DNA of 63,793 nucleotides, taken from the NCBI RefSeq assembly GCF_004322395.1, contig NZ_SCTW01000121.1, positions 1 to 63,793 on the forward strand, in the 5' to 3' direction. The notes beneath the pieces were generated by a model. The model was not told where the DNA came from and searched no databases. It saw nothing but the letters and a program-made list of their open reading frames with translations. Positions within the stretch are counted from its first letter, which is position 1. Each line of letters opens with the position of its first letter. Source of the stretch: Methylobacter sp. (lineage in GTDB: Bacteria; Pseudomonadota; Gammaproteobacteria; Methylococcales; Methylomonadaceae). Positions 1 to 8,578 of the stretch are shown piece by piece. Position numbers and translations under genes: made by a program.

Positions 1-27
1 ACGAAAAATCGGGAAAAACGGTTAAAA

Positions 28-480
28 ATGCTATTTATTAGATCCTGCAAAGCGGCGATTTTCGAAAAAAATCAGCTTGTCTGGCAAATAGGGAAAAAAT
101 GCGATTTGTTCAGTGCTTCCTTAGCAGTGGTCGTTTTTTTAACTATAATTTCAGGTCTTTGGCTTTTGATGACTAAAAGCGAACTGGTTAAGCGATTTGA
201 TAGCGCCTCTAGTACTATAAAGGAGATTCTAAAGCTTAATTACAATAAAGTTCTTATGGAATCTGAAATTGATGAATGTGTTGATCCGGTAATTACAAAA
301 AACAGAATTTATCTAAAGACTCAGATTAAAAGGTACTCATGTTGGTGGATAGCAATATTAGGTGTTTTTATTTTTCTATTTGTTGTTGCTAATAGATATT
401 TCTTATCCACTGAAAGTAAAAATGATAATAAAACTATGCAGCAACCTGTGAAAATTGATGAAAAAATTATAAAAAAATGA
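28..480 (+). CDS. Small two-span membrane protein of unknown function
   Basis: Not recognised. The 150-residue product has two hydrophobic stretches (about residues 28-48 and 108-126) separated by a charged, helical 60-residue segment, and it ends in a lysine-rich tail. The gene is markedly AT-rich compared with its neighbours, which suggests foreign origin. Its stop overlaps the start of the next gene (ATGA), so the two are probably translated together. The ATG at 28 has no convincing ribosome binding site, and the frame stays open upstream to base 1, so the true start may lie outside the window. The sequence gives no basis for a function. Confidence 0.55.
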   Translation: MLFIRSCKAAIFEKNQLVWQIGKKCDLFSASLAVVVFLTIISGLWLLMTKSELVKRFDSASSTIKEILKLNYNKVLMESEIDECVDPVITKNRIYLKTQIKRYSCWWIAILGVFIFLFVVANRYFLSTESKNDNKTMQQPVKIDEKIIKK

Positions 481-944
481 CACCATCTCTCCCGATTCCC
501 ACCGATAACATTTATAAATTCGCATGCCTCTTCGGTCTTGCTCTGATCATGGCTTCTATTTTCTCGTACGTTTCGATTTACTCATCTTCCCTTGACAGAA
601 AGGTCAAGTACATGGAAGTGATCATTCCGCTTGAGGCCAACGCGCAACGAAGTAAGGCCGATAACGATCTCATCGAATTAAACAAGACGCTCATCGAGGT
701 ATCGAAATCGAACGAAAAAATGGCAAAAATCATAATTGGCGTAGTGCTCGGTACAGGGATTGCTCTCAGCGCGGTCGGCGCACACAAATGGTACGAGAAG
801 ATTCAAAAGCGAGACGACAAACTTGCCCAGCTACAGATAGATAAGTTGGAGGTAGAAGTCACGAAGCTTCGTACCGAACTAGCTATCTCCATAGTGAGTT
901 CTCCTGTAAGCGTCGACGAACCAGAAAATATTGCGCATGAGTAA
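477..944 (+). CDS. Small membrane protein with coiled-coil tail, unknown function
   Basis: Not recognised. The 155-residue protein has an N-terminal membrane segment (about residues 14-36), a polar 50-residue stretch, a second glycine-rich hydrophobic segment (about 85-103), and then a charged heptad-like helix (about 108-138) that should form a coiled coil. It starts four bases inside the end of the preceding membrane protein gene, which indicates coupled translation. Base composition is closer to the chromosome average than that of its upstream partner. The pair may form a small membrane complex, but that is only inferred from the overlap. Confidence 0.55.
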   Translation: MTPSLPIPTDNIYKFACLFGLALIMASIFSYVSIYSSSLDRKVKYMEVIIPLEANAQRSKADNDLIELNKTLIEVSKSNEKMAKIIIGVVLGTGIALSAVGAHKWYEKIQKRDDKLAQLQIDKLEVEVTKLRTELAISIVSSPVSVDEPENIAHE

Positions 945-958
945 GCCCCATAGATATA

Positions 959-985
959 AGGTCGGGCATAAACAGCTTGCCCAAC
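959..985. repeat. REP palindrome, family A
   Basis: Short palindrome (AGGTCGGGCATAAACAGC followed by TTGCCCAAC) between two convergent genes. It matches the REP unit beside the RAYT transposase (42518-42546) almost base for base and a looser copy at 8537-8570, so it is a dispersed member of that REP family. Confidence 0.7.
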
Positions 986-990
986 AGTTA

Positions 991-2337
991 TTAAAAAATA
1001 AAAGTCTTGATCCCCCGAGCCGGAATTGAAGTTTTAGCCTGTAATCCCTGGCTCTTTAGATCGAAGTAAGTTGACTGCTCGGTGCGGTTCAAGACCACTA
1101 CGGCCACGGTCCCATCGCTATTCAAAAATGCGCTTGCTTCAAGGCTGTCCAGGGTTTTGGCGCAGGCCACTCGGCGAGCCCCTGGGCGGATGAAACGGGA
1201 GAAATGACCGATGTAGTAATAAGAGCTTTGGTAGAGTATTTCTCCGGCCTGGGTGTCGGCAATAATCGGCGCGCTGCAAAAATTGCTCACATGGTTAGGG
1301 CCGCCCGTTTCATCCAGAACCATGTTCCAGTCCACCCAGGCCTCGGTCCAGCGGTTAAGATCGTTTATGATCGAGTGGGCATAACGCTCTCCGGTATCCC
1401 ACGAACCGAGATGCGGTCCGGCTTCCTGGCAACCCTCTGTGAAAATCAGGTGTTTATCGGGATAGGCGTCATGAGTCAGCTGAACATTGTCGAAGTGATC
1501 CCCGCAATACCAGTGGAAACCGACGCCCCAGACATAATGAGCTGCCTTTGGATCGTCCAGCACGGCCTTGGCACGCTCAAACAGGCGGTCGCGATTGTGA
1601 TCCCAGACAATCACTTTAACGTTGCCAAGCCCCGCATCATGGAGGGTTGGGCCAAGATGATCCCTGACAAAATCCCGCTCCTCTTCGCCTGTGTAAATAC
1701 AGGAGTCCCAAGTTTGCGTGGCTTCCGGCTCGTTCTGCACCGTCAGCCCCCAAATCGGTATGCCCTCCTGCCCGTATTCTTGAATGTAACGGACATAGTA
1801 ATCCGCCCAGGCTTGGCGATATTCCGGCTTAAGCTTGCCGCCGTTATTCATCATGCCGTTGGTTTTCATCCAGGCCGGAGGACTCCAGGGTGACGCGAAA
1901 AGCTTTAACTTGCCGCCGGATAAAGCAATCGCATCGAGAATCATCGGAATCAGGGCTTGCCGGTCATGCTCAATGCTGAAATGCTTAAGATCGACATCAC
2001 CGTCCACTTCCGTATAGGCATAATTTCCAAGCGAGAAATCGCAGCTATTGATGTGGGTTCGGCATAAGCTATAGGCATTGCCGGTGTCTGGAGAGAAATA
2101 GGCTTGCAGAATTTCCTGCCGCAAATGGCTTGGCATTTTGTCTAAGGTTACCGCGGCCGCTTCCGTGAAAGCGCCTCCGAAGCCTTGAATTTCTTGAAAC
2201 TTAACGGTCGTGTCTATGAACACGGAGGGATCGGAAAAATTCGTGGCAGGTTCGAACTCTACCGGCGCCAGTTCGGACAATCGATAAGCTGTGTCACGAG
2301 CCGTACAAAATTGCTTTACCAGACGCTGTTTTGTCAT
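991..2337 (-). CDS. Glycoside hydrolase family 30 (glucosylceramidase-like)
   Basis: A 448-residue enzyme of the GH30 clan-A family, which hydrolyses beta-glucosidic or beta-xylosidic bonds with retention. Family hallmarks are clear: an N-terminal FGGAFTEAAA motif (about 53-62), SPWSPPAWMK (149-158), the acid/base Glu203 in QNEPEA, and the nucleophile Glu301 in FTEGCQE. A C-terminal beta domain follows (about 380-448). There is no signal peptide, so the enzyme should be cytoplasmic, unlike most secreted members. The start is supported by a GGAG eight bases upstream. The gene stands alone, with no transporter or sugar regulator beside it, so the natural substrate cannot be named. Confidence 0.9.
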   Translation of the reverse strand: MTKQRLVKQFCTARDTAYRLSELAPVEFEPATNFSDPSVFIDTTVKFQEIQGFGGAFTEAAAVTLDKMPSHLRQEILQAYFSPDTGNAYSLCRTHINSCDFSLGNYAYTEVDGDVDLKHFSIEHDRQALIPMILDAIALSGGKLKLFASPWSPPAWMKTNGMMNNGGKLKPEYRQAWADYYVRYIQEYGQEGIPIWGLTVQNEPEATQTWDSCIYTGEEERDFVRDHLGPTLHDAGLGNVKVIVWDHNRDRLFERAKAVLDDPKAAHYVWGVGFHWYCGDHFDNVQLTHDAYPDKHLIFTEGCQEAGPHLGSWDTGERYAHSIINDLNRWTEAWVDWNMVLDETGGPNHVSNFCSAPIIADTQAGEILYQSSYYYIGHFSRFIRPGARRVACAKTLDSLEASAFLNSDGTVAVVVLNRTEQSTYFDLKSQGLQAKTSIPARGIKTFIF

Positions 2338-2430
2338 TTTGCTAACTCCATTTGTTGAGTGTTGCTAAAGAAGATAAGAGGGCCGCAGGATATGCTGAGG
2401 CACAAGTGCGCCTCCTTTCGTCGGTACATC

Positions 2431-3207
2431 CTATGCATTGTCTACATTCCAGTTAAGTTCTGTAACAATTCGGCTGAAACCGGCATCCAACGGAGCTTGA
2501 ATTTCCAGTCGTTGTCCTGTGACAGGATGTGGAAAATTGAGCTGGGTCGAGGCAAGTAACAGTTGCCGACAATTTAATTGTTGCCGGAAAAAATCGTTGT
2601 GCTTACCGTCCCCATGAGTGGTGTCGCCGATAATCGGATGAAAAATATGCTTTAAATGCCGACGCAGTTGATGTTTACGACCCGTTTTTGGCGAAAGCTG
2701 TAATAAGGAATAACGACTGGTCAGGTAACGTCCCACCGCAAACGGTAATTCCACTGTGGCAAGACGTCGATAATAGGTAATTGCGGACTGGGCGGCTTTA
2801 TCCTGTTGTGCCAGACGGTCGGTCATTTTATCCAATTGCTCCTGTAACGGATAATCGATAATCGCCCGCTCAGCGCTGTAACCGCGCACTACGGCCAGAT
2901 AGGTTTTTTCCACGCTATCGGCCATAAAGATTGCCATCATTTTTCGGGCAATATCCGGATTTAACGCAAACACCAATACACCGGCGGTGGGTTTGTCCAG
3001 ACGATGTAGCGGAAATACTCTTTGTCCCAGTTGGTCGCGTAACAATTGCACCGCAAAGCGCGTTTCATGGCGGTCTATATCTGACCTATGCACCAATAAT
3101 CCTGCCGGTTTATTGATTGCCACCAGAAATTCGTCCTGATATAAAACAGGCAAGTCCGAATCAAACTCCGACCTTGGCGAGTTTGGCATTATTTCAGTCG
3201 TGTTCAA
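2431..3207 (-). CDS. truC: tRNA pseudouridine(65) synthase TruC
   Basis: RluA-family pseudouridine synthase, 258 residues, close to the 260 of E. coli TruC. TruC isomerises U65 in the T-stem of some tRNAs. The catalytic motif HRLDKPTAGVLVFAL (about 68-82) carries the active aspartate. The N-terminal LYQDEFLVAINKPAGLLVHR and the later PKTGRKHQLRRHLKHI are both typical of TruC rather than RluA/RluD, and there is no S4 domain. The first ATG of the frame is used; MPNSPRSE seven codons later is an alternative. The gene is followed by GH30 on the same strand after a roughly 90-bp gap and preceded by a nested palindromic repeat. Confidence 0.88.
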   Translation of the reverse strand: MNTTEIMPNSPRSEFDSDLPVLYQDEFLVAINKPAGLLVHRSDIDRHETRFAVQLLRDQLGQRVFPLHRLDKPTAGVLVFALNPDIARKMMAIFMADSVEKTYLAVVRGYSAERAIIDYPLQEQLDKMTDRLAQQDKAAQSAITYYRRLATVELPFAVGRYLTSRYSLLQLSPKTGRKHQLRRHLKHIFHPIIGDTTHGDGKHNDFFRQQLNCRQLLLASTQLNFPHPVTGQRLEIQAPLDAGFSRIVTELNWNVDNA

Positions 3208-3308
3208 AATGGCTCCACTTTATAGCCGTGTTGGCGTAAGCGCCAATAAACCGTCTTTGCCTGCCAAATGCAATGCTCGGGTTAAAATTAATCTCATTTC
3301 CGATGGAT

Positions 3309-3543
3309 CCCAAGCTCCTGCTTTTCCTCGTTCCCACGCGCTGCACTCATCGTTATACACATCTCGACGTAGGCCGGAATAAGCCTGTCCGCGCGTTAAG
3401 CGCTGGACTGGCGTTTCCGGCGCTCCGATTGCCGGAAACGCCCACCCTTGCTGACGCCGGGCGGTCTTATTCCGGCCTACATCCTGTCGGAATGACGACA
3501 GATCGGAGATACTTGTGTATAACGATGAGAGCTGGAGCTTGGG
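3309..3543. repeat. Nested inverted-repeat element (MITE-like)
   Basis: A 235-bp non-coding element built as concentric inverted repeats. CCCAAGCTCC (3309) pairs with GGAGCTTGGG (3534); CTCATCGTTATACACA (3346) with TGTGTATAACGATGAG (3514); GTAGGCCGGAATAAG (3369) with CTTATTCCGGCCTAC (3466); and GGCGTTTCCGGC (3410) with GCCGGAAACGCC (3431). The whole region could fold into one long hairpin. The inner motif recurs at 55893-55946 and the ATACTTGTG end recurs near 22880. It carries no gene of its own. Confidence 0.8.
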
Positions 3544-3578
3544 AACTAGCAAGGGCACAAAAACGCACCTTGCCAAAC

Positions 3579-4592
3579 CTACCTCAACACCCCAGCCGGA
3601 CTGGAATAACTGTCCAACACCTGCACATAATTCGCTCGTTCATACGCACTCGGATCGATGGCGTGTTGCTGGCTGACGCTGCCTTTTAGTTGATTGACCG
3701 ACTCGTATTCATGCTCGCCCAGCCATTGTTCCATTTCAGTCAGGATTTCGGCTAAACGGCCTGTACCATGCTTTAGCAATACGCTGCACAAATGCACCAC
3801 ATCGGCTCCGGCCAACAGCGCTTTCAATACATCAGGTGTCTGATGAAAGCCGCCGGTTACCGCGAGCGATAGTTTCGTCCGTCCGTACAACAAAGCCGTC
3901 CATCGTATGCGCAACAAGGCTTCAGCTAACGATGACAGCTCCAGTTTCGGCACCACTTCCAGCGTTTCCAAATCAATATCGGGCTGGTAAAAACGGTTGA
4001 ACAGCGCTATGCCGTTAGCTCCGGCAGCTTCCAGACGTTTGGCGAAATGAATCGGCGAACTGAATTGGGAGGAGAGCTTCATGATAATCGGCACACTGAC
4101 CTGGCCTTTCAATTCCTGCAATATATCCAGGTAACGCTGCTCGACACTATCGCCGCTTTCCTCGGCATTGGCGGCCAGATGATAGATATTCAGCTCCAAC
4201 GCGTCGGCGCCCGCCTGTTGCAATTGCTTGCCGTATTCGACCCAGCCGCTTAAGGAAGTACCGTTCAGGCTGGCTATGACCGGAATTGCCAAAGTCGACT
4301 TGAGCTGTTGCAGATGCTCCAGGTACTGTTCCTGGTAGGTTTGCACATTGTCCGGCACCGGATGGAACGAATCCGATTCATTATGTCCTATGGCTTGATT
4401 ATAAAAAAACCGGTCCATTTGATGTTCTTCGGCTTCGATTTTTTCCTCGAACAGCGAATACATCACCAACGCCGATGCGCCTGCGTCTTCCAGTCTGCGC
4501 GCACTGTCCGTGTCCCTGCTCAACGGCGACGCCGACGGCACCAAGGGGTTAGCCAATTTCAAGCCTATGTAATCAGTCGTTAAATCAACCAT
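3579..4592 (-). CDS. Dihydroorotate dehydrogenase-like flavoprotein
   Basis: A 337-residue TIM-barrel protein of the dihydroorotate dehydrogenase-like group (the PRK07565 type), which binds FMN. Recognisable pieces are the opening TTDYIGLKLANPLVPSASP, the barrel strands PVIASLNG and PIIMKLSS, and the phosphate-binding end LAVTGGFHQTPDVLKALLAGAD. It overlaps the end of nifJ by eight bases and is surely co-transcribed with it. This pairing is common and suggests an accessory electron-transfer role beside pyruvate oxidoreductase rather than pyrimidine synthesis, but the reaction is not established. The standard DHOD catalytic Ser/Cys environment is not obvious. Confidence 0.85.
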   Translation of the reverse strand: MVDLTTDYIGLKLANPLVPSASPLSRDTDSARRLEDAGASALVMYSLFEEKIEAEEHQMDRFFYNQAIGHNESDSFHPVPDNVQTYQEQYLEHLQQLKSTLAIPVIASLNGTSLSGWVEYGKQLQQAGADALELNIYHLAANAEESGDSVEQRYLDILQELKGQVSVPIIMKLSSQFSSPIHFAKRLEAAGANGIALFNRFYQPDIDLETLEVVPKLELSSLAEALLRIRWTALLYGRTKLSLAVTGGFHQTPDVLKALLAGADVVHLCSVLLKHGTGRLAEILTEMEQWLGEHEYESVNQLKGSVSQQHAIDPSAYERANYVQVLDSYSSPAGVLR

Positions 4593-7500
4593 TGTCGGTC
4601 TCCTTGGCGCTTTCGCTCTTGAGTTGGGCTTTCACCGCTGAAACACTGGTCGATTCGTTCCACTCCAGCTCAGACAGTTGTTTGTAATAATGGTAGCGGT
4701 TTTTAACATCCTGCTGCGCCTGTTCCAGAAAACGCTCGGCATCTTCGGGATGGGTTTGCCACAACATGCTGAAACGGGTTTCGGTTTTGACGAAATCGCG
4801 GTAAGGAATCGACGGTTCAGGAGAATCCAGGTGCATCGGGTTCTTGCCTTGTTTGATCTTGTCGGGATCGAAGCGGAACAATGGCCAATGCCCGCTTTTC
4901 ACCGCCAGGTTTTGCTGCCGGTGATTGTTGGACATATCGACGCCGTGCGCGATACACGGTGCGTAAGCGATGATGATGGACGGGCCGTCGTGGGCTTCCG
5001 CTTCCAAAAACGCATTCAGGGTTTGTGTGTCTTTACCGGCATAAGCGACATGGGCGACGTAGACATTGCTGTAATCCATCGCCAGCAATGCCAAGTCTTT
5101 TTTAGCCGTCGCTTTGCCGCCGGCAGAGAATTTTGCGACTGCGCCCAACGGTGTCGATTTGGATGTCTGCCCGCCGGTGTTGGAATAAACTTCGGTATCC
5201 AGCACCAGGATATTGACATTGCGCCCGCTGGCCAAGACATGGTCGAGACCGCCATAACCGATGTCGTAAGCCCAGCCGTCGCCGCCGATAATCCAGACGC
5301 TTTTTTTGCATAAGCTGTCCGCCAACTGGGTTAAGGTTTGCGCTGCCTGACTGGTCAGGGGATGCAAGTGTCTTTTCAGTGCGACAACCCGCTCGCGCTG
5401 TTCGTAAATCCCCGCTTCATCGGACTGGTCGGCGTTCAGTATTGCATCGACCAATTCGCCGCCTAACGGCTCTCGCAGTGCAGACAACAATTCCCTGGCG
5501 TATTGGTTTTGCTTATCGAGGGCGATCCGCATGCCCAAACCAAATTCCGCATTGTCTTCAAATAAGGAATTGCTCCATGCAGGCCCGCGGCCTTCCGGGT
5601 TTTTAGTCCACGGAGTGGTCGGTAGGTTGCCGCCGTAAATCGAGGAACATCCGGTCGCATTGGCAACCACCATGCGGTCACCGAACAGCTGCGACGCCAG
5701 TTTTATGTACGGCGTTTCGCCGCAACCCACGCAAGCGCCGGAAAACTCGAACAACGGCTGCAATACCATCGAGCCTTTGATGGTATTGGTTTTCAACAGC
5801 CTGCGATCGTATTCGGGGATAGCCAAAAAGAAATCCCAATTGTCGCGCTCGGTTTCGCGTAGCGGCGGCTGGGGCTGCATATTGACGGCTTTGCGGCTGG
5901 CGTTGGATTTGTCCCGGATCGGGCAAATATCGACGCACAGCGTACAGCCGGTGCAGTCTTCCGGCGCGACCTGATAAGTGATCGACAAGCCGGCAGGAAA
6001 ATCCTTGCCCAGCATAGCCGCGTGCTTGAAGGTAGGCGGCGCTTTGTTCAATACATCGTCAGAATAAATTTTGCTGCGAATGACCGAATGCGGACACACC
6101 ATCACGCATTTGCCGCATTGAGTGCATAAGTCGGTTTCCCAAACCGGAATTTCCAACGCCAAATTGCGTTTTTCATAAGCTGCGGTACCGGTCGGGAACG
6201 TGCCGTCGATTGGCATTGCGCTGACCGGCAACGCATCGCCTCGTCCGGCAATGATTTCGCTGGTCACTCGTTTGATAAAGTCGGGAGCCGCATCGTTGAT
6301 TCTGGACTGGATGTCGAATTGACTGCTAACCGCTGTCGGCAACGGAACCGAATGCAAGCTCGCCAGCGTTTCGTCGATGGCTTTGAAATTCAGCTCAACG
6401 ATGCGTTGACCTTTCTTGCCGTAAGTTTTTTCGACCGCGTGTTTAATATCGGCAATCGCCTGCTCTTGCGGCAACACGCCGGATATTGCAAAAAAGCAGG
6501 TCTGCATGATGGTGTTGATGCGCTTGCCCATGCCGCTTTTTTCGGCGACTTCATAGCCGTCGATTACATAAAAGCGGATTTTTTTGTCTATCATTTGCCG
6601 CTGCATTTTGGCTGGGAGCGACGCCCAAACCTGTTCGACCGGTTCCGGCGTGTTCAATAAAAACACCGCGTTTTCCGCCGCATTAGCGAGCATGTCGTAA
6701 CGCTCCAGGAAAATCGTCTGATGGCAGCCGATGAAATTGGCGTCGTTTTCTCCGATCAGGTACGTGGAGCGTATCGGTTTAGGGCCGAAGCGCAAATGCG
6801 AAACGGTAATCGCGCCGGATTTTTTCGAGTCGTAAACGAAATAGCCCTGGGCGTGCAGATCGGTCGCTTCGCCGATAATTTTGATAGTGTTTTTGTTGGC
6901 GCTGACCGTGCCGTCGCTGCCCAGGCCGTAAAACATCGCCTGGAACGTGTCGGCGTGAGCGTCGGTGCGATAACTCGCATCCCAATCCAGGCTGGTGTGA
7001 GTGACATCGTCGTGGATGCCGATTGTGAAATGGTTTTTCGGTTGCGGCTGTTTTAGTTCATCATAAATCGCCTTGATCATGCCGGGCGTGAATTCCTTGG
7101 AAGACAGACCGTAACGGCCGCCGACCACTTTCGGCATCACCGAGAACCTGGACTCGCCGCTGGAAAAGTCCTGGGCCACAGCGCCAAGCACATCCTTATA
7201 CAACGGCTCACCATCCGCGCCCGGCTCTTTGGTGCGATCCAATACGCCGATTTTGCGGCAGCTAGCCGGAAGCGCAGCTAACAAGCTGGCGGCATCGAAG
7301 GGCCGGTATAAGCGCACTTTAAGCAAGCCGACCGACTCGCCTTGGCGGTTAGGATAATCGAGCGTCTCCGTTACGGCCTCCGCGCCTGAACCCATCATCA
7401 CGATAACGCGCTCGGCCTCCGGCGAACCCACGTATTCAAACAAATGATAAGATCGGCCGGTCAGCTTGGCAAATCCGTCCATTGCGCCCTGCACGATCCC

Positions 7501-8223
7501 CGGCATCGCCTGATAATAGGCATTGACCGATTCCCTGGCCTGAAAATACACATCGGGATTCTGGGCCGTACCGCGTAACACCGGACTATCGGGCGTCAAC
7601 GACCGGCTTCGGTGCGCCATTACCCATTCTTCGTGAATCATTGCCAGCATCACATCGTCATCCAGCATGGCAATCTTGGCGACTTCATGCGAGGTCCTGA
7701 AACCGTCGAAAAAATGCATCAGCGGAATGCGGCTTTCCAGCGCTACGGCATGGGCGATCAGCGCAAAGTCCATCACTTCCTGCGGTGAATTGGAACACAG
7801 CATGCCGAAGCCGGTCATCCGCGCCGACATCACGTCGCTGTGGTCGCCGAAAATCGACAAGCCCTGGCAAGCCAGCGAGCGGGCGGCGATATGGAACACG
7901 GTCGGCGTTAATTCGCCGGCAATTTTGTACATATTGGGCAGCATCAGCAGCAAACCTTGGGAGGCAGTAAACGTGGTTGCCATCGACCCGGCCTGCAACG
8001 CGCCGTGTATGGCTCCGGCGGCGCCGGCCTCGCTTTGCATTTCGGTCACTTGCGGCACCGTCCCCCATAAATTTACTTGTCCTCGTGATGACCATTCGTC
8101 GGCCCATTCGCCCATATTCGACGACGGCGTTATCGGATAAATCGCGATGACTTCGTTAAGCTTATGGGCTACCGTCGCGGCAGCCTGATTTCCATCAATT
8201 GTAAGTGTTTGCTGATGTTGCAT
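4585..8223 (-). CDS. nifJ: Pyruvate:ferredoxin (flavodoxin) oxidoreductase
   Basis: Homodimeric pyruvate:ferredoxin/flavodoxin oxidoreductase, about 1212 residues (E. coli YdbK/NifJ has 1174). It converts pyruvate and CoA to acetyl-CoA, CO2 and reduced ferredoxin or flavodoxin. In order it shows the pyrimidine domain (IAIYPITPSSNMGEWADEW), the CoA/transketolase-C-like domains, two [4Fe-4S] ferredoxin motifs (CTQCGKCVMVCP and CTGCTLCVDICP), the proximal cluster cysteines of CVGCGETPYIKL, and the thiamine pyrophosphate domain with GDGWAYDIGYGG. I chose the ATG at 8223 (MQHQQ) because GGAG lies about nine bases upstream; the frame could extend eight codons further. No nitrogenase genes are nearby, so a general anaerobic or low-oxygen role is more likely than nitrogen fixation. 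Confidence 0.95.
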   Translation of the reverse strand: MQHQQTLTIDGNQAAATVAHKLNEVIAIYPITPSSNMGEWADEWSSRGQVNLWGTVPQVTEMQSEAGAAGAIHGALQAGSMATTFTASQGLLLMLPNMYKIAGELTPTVFHIAARSLACQGLSIFGDHSDVMSARMTGFGMLCSNSPQEVMDFALIAHAVALESRIPLMHFFDGFRTSHEVAKIAMLDDDVMLAMIHEEWVMAHRSRSLTPDSPVLRGTAQNPDVYFQARESVNAYYQAMPGIVQGAMDGFAKLTGRSYHLFEYVGSPEAERVIVMMGSGAEAVTETLDYPNRQGESVGLLKVRLYRPFDAASLLAALPASCRKIGVLDRTKEPGADGEPLYKDVLGAVAQDFSSGESRFSVMPKVVGGRYGLSSKEFTPGMIKAIYDELKQPQPKNHFTIGIHDDVTHTSLDWDASYRTDAHADTFQAMFYGLGSDGTVSANKNTIKIIGEATDLHAQGYFVYDSKKSGAITVSHLRFGPKPIRSTYLIGENDANFIGCHQTIFLERYDMLANAAENAVFLLNTPEPVEQVWASLPAKMQRQMIDKKIRFYVIDGYEVAEKSGMGKRINTIMQTCFFAISGVLPQEQAIADIKHAVEKTYGKKGQRIVELNFKAIDETLASLHSVPLPTAVSSQFDIQSRINDAAPDFIKRVTSEIIAGRGDALPVSAMPIDGTFPTGTAAYEKRNLALEIPVWETDLCTQCGKCVMVCPHSVIRSKIYSDDVLNKAPPTFKHAAMLGKDFPAGLSITYQVAPEDCTGCTLCVDICPIRDKSNASRKAVNMQPQPPLRETERDNWDFFLAIPEYDRRLLKTNTIKGSMVLQPLFEFSGACVGCGETPYIKLASQLFGDRMVVANATGCSSIYGGNLPTTPWTKNPEGRGPAWSNSLFEDNAEFGLGMRIALDKQNQYARELLSALREPLGGELVDAILNADQSDEAGIYEQRERVVALKRHLHPLTSQAAQTLTQLADSLCKKSVWIIGGDGWAYDIGYGGLDHVLASGRNVNILVLDTEVYSNTGGQTSKSTPLGAVAKFSAGGKATAKKDLALLAMDYSNVYVAHVAYAGKDTQTLNAFLEAEAHDGPSIIIAYAPCIAHGVDMSNNHRQQNLAVKSGHWPLFRFDPDKIKQGKNPMHLDSPEPSIPYRDFVKTETRFSMLWQTHPEDAERFLEQAQQDVKNRYHYYKQLSELEWNESTSVSAVKAQLKSESAKETDNG

Positions 8224-8420
8224 TTGAACAGCTCCCGTGATGAACAAAAAAAGCGCAACTACCCTACTGAATTAAAAATTGGAAATTACGCATTGGCTGG
8301 CAGTATAGAACAGGCCGCATAGCCAATGAAAGAGCGGATTGTGATAAGGAATATTGTAACGTCTACCCGCAAAGCGGGATTAGAATCAAATAAAGGAATG
8401 TTGGGAAACAAACAGATGCT

Positions 8421-8490
8421 TAAAAATATTTATTCACCATAAAGACATGAAGTTTTATGTTCTTCGTGCCTTCGTGGTGAATTTTTTAAG
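8421..8490. repeat. Compact palindromic repeat of the TTCACCACGAAGGCACGAAG family
   Basis: In the 355-bp gap upstream of nifJ. The right arm (8462-8490), read on the minus strand, is AAAAAATTCACCACGAAGG plus CACGAAG, the terminal repeat of the element at 22531-22975. The left arm (8431-8452) is a decayed inverted copy, with about ten bases between the arms. It looks like an element that has lost its interior. Confidence 0.65.
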
Positions 8491-8536
8491 TCTTTTAGCC
8501 GACTTACCAGCTATTTGAGATGAGACTGAGATTTCC

Positions 8537-8570
8537 GTAGGTCGAGTTAGTTTCAGCATAACCCGACCTA
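8537..8570. repeat. REP palindrome, family A (divergent copy)
   Basis: GTAGGTCGAG at the left and ACCCGACCTA at the right form a hairpin with the GTAGGTCGGG stem of the RAYT-linked REP family (42417-42546). It lies directly downstream of the membrane protein gene ending at 8579. The rest of the nifJ upstream gap (8224-8578) shows no gene. Confidence 0.6.
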
Positions 8571-8578
8571 AGCAAGCA

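Noticed and set aside
1204-1893. Plus-strand frame of 229 codons opposite GH30
   Set aside because: Antisense shadow of the well-supported glycosidase gene.
4585-8223. NifJ as evidence for nitrogen fixation
   Set aside because: No nitrogenase or nif regulator in the window; the enzyme also serves non-diazotrophs.
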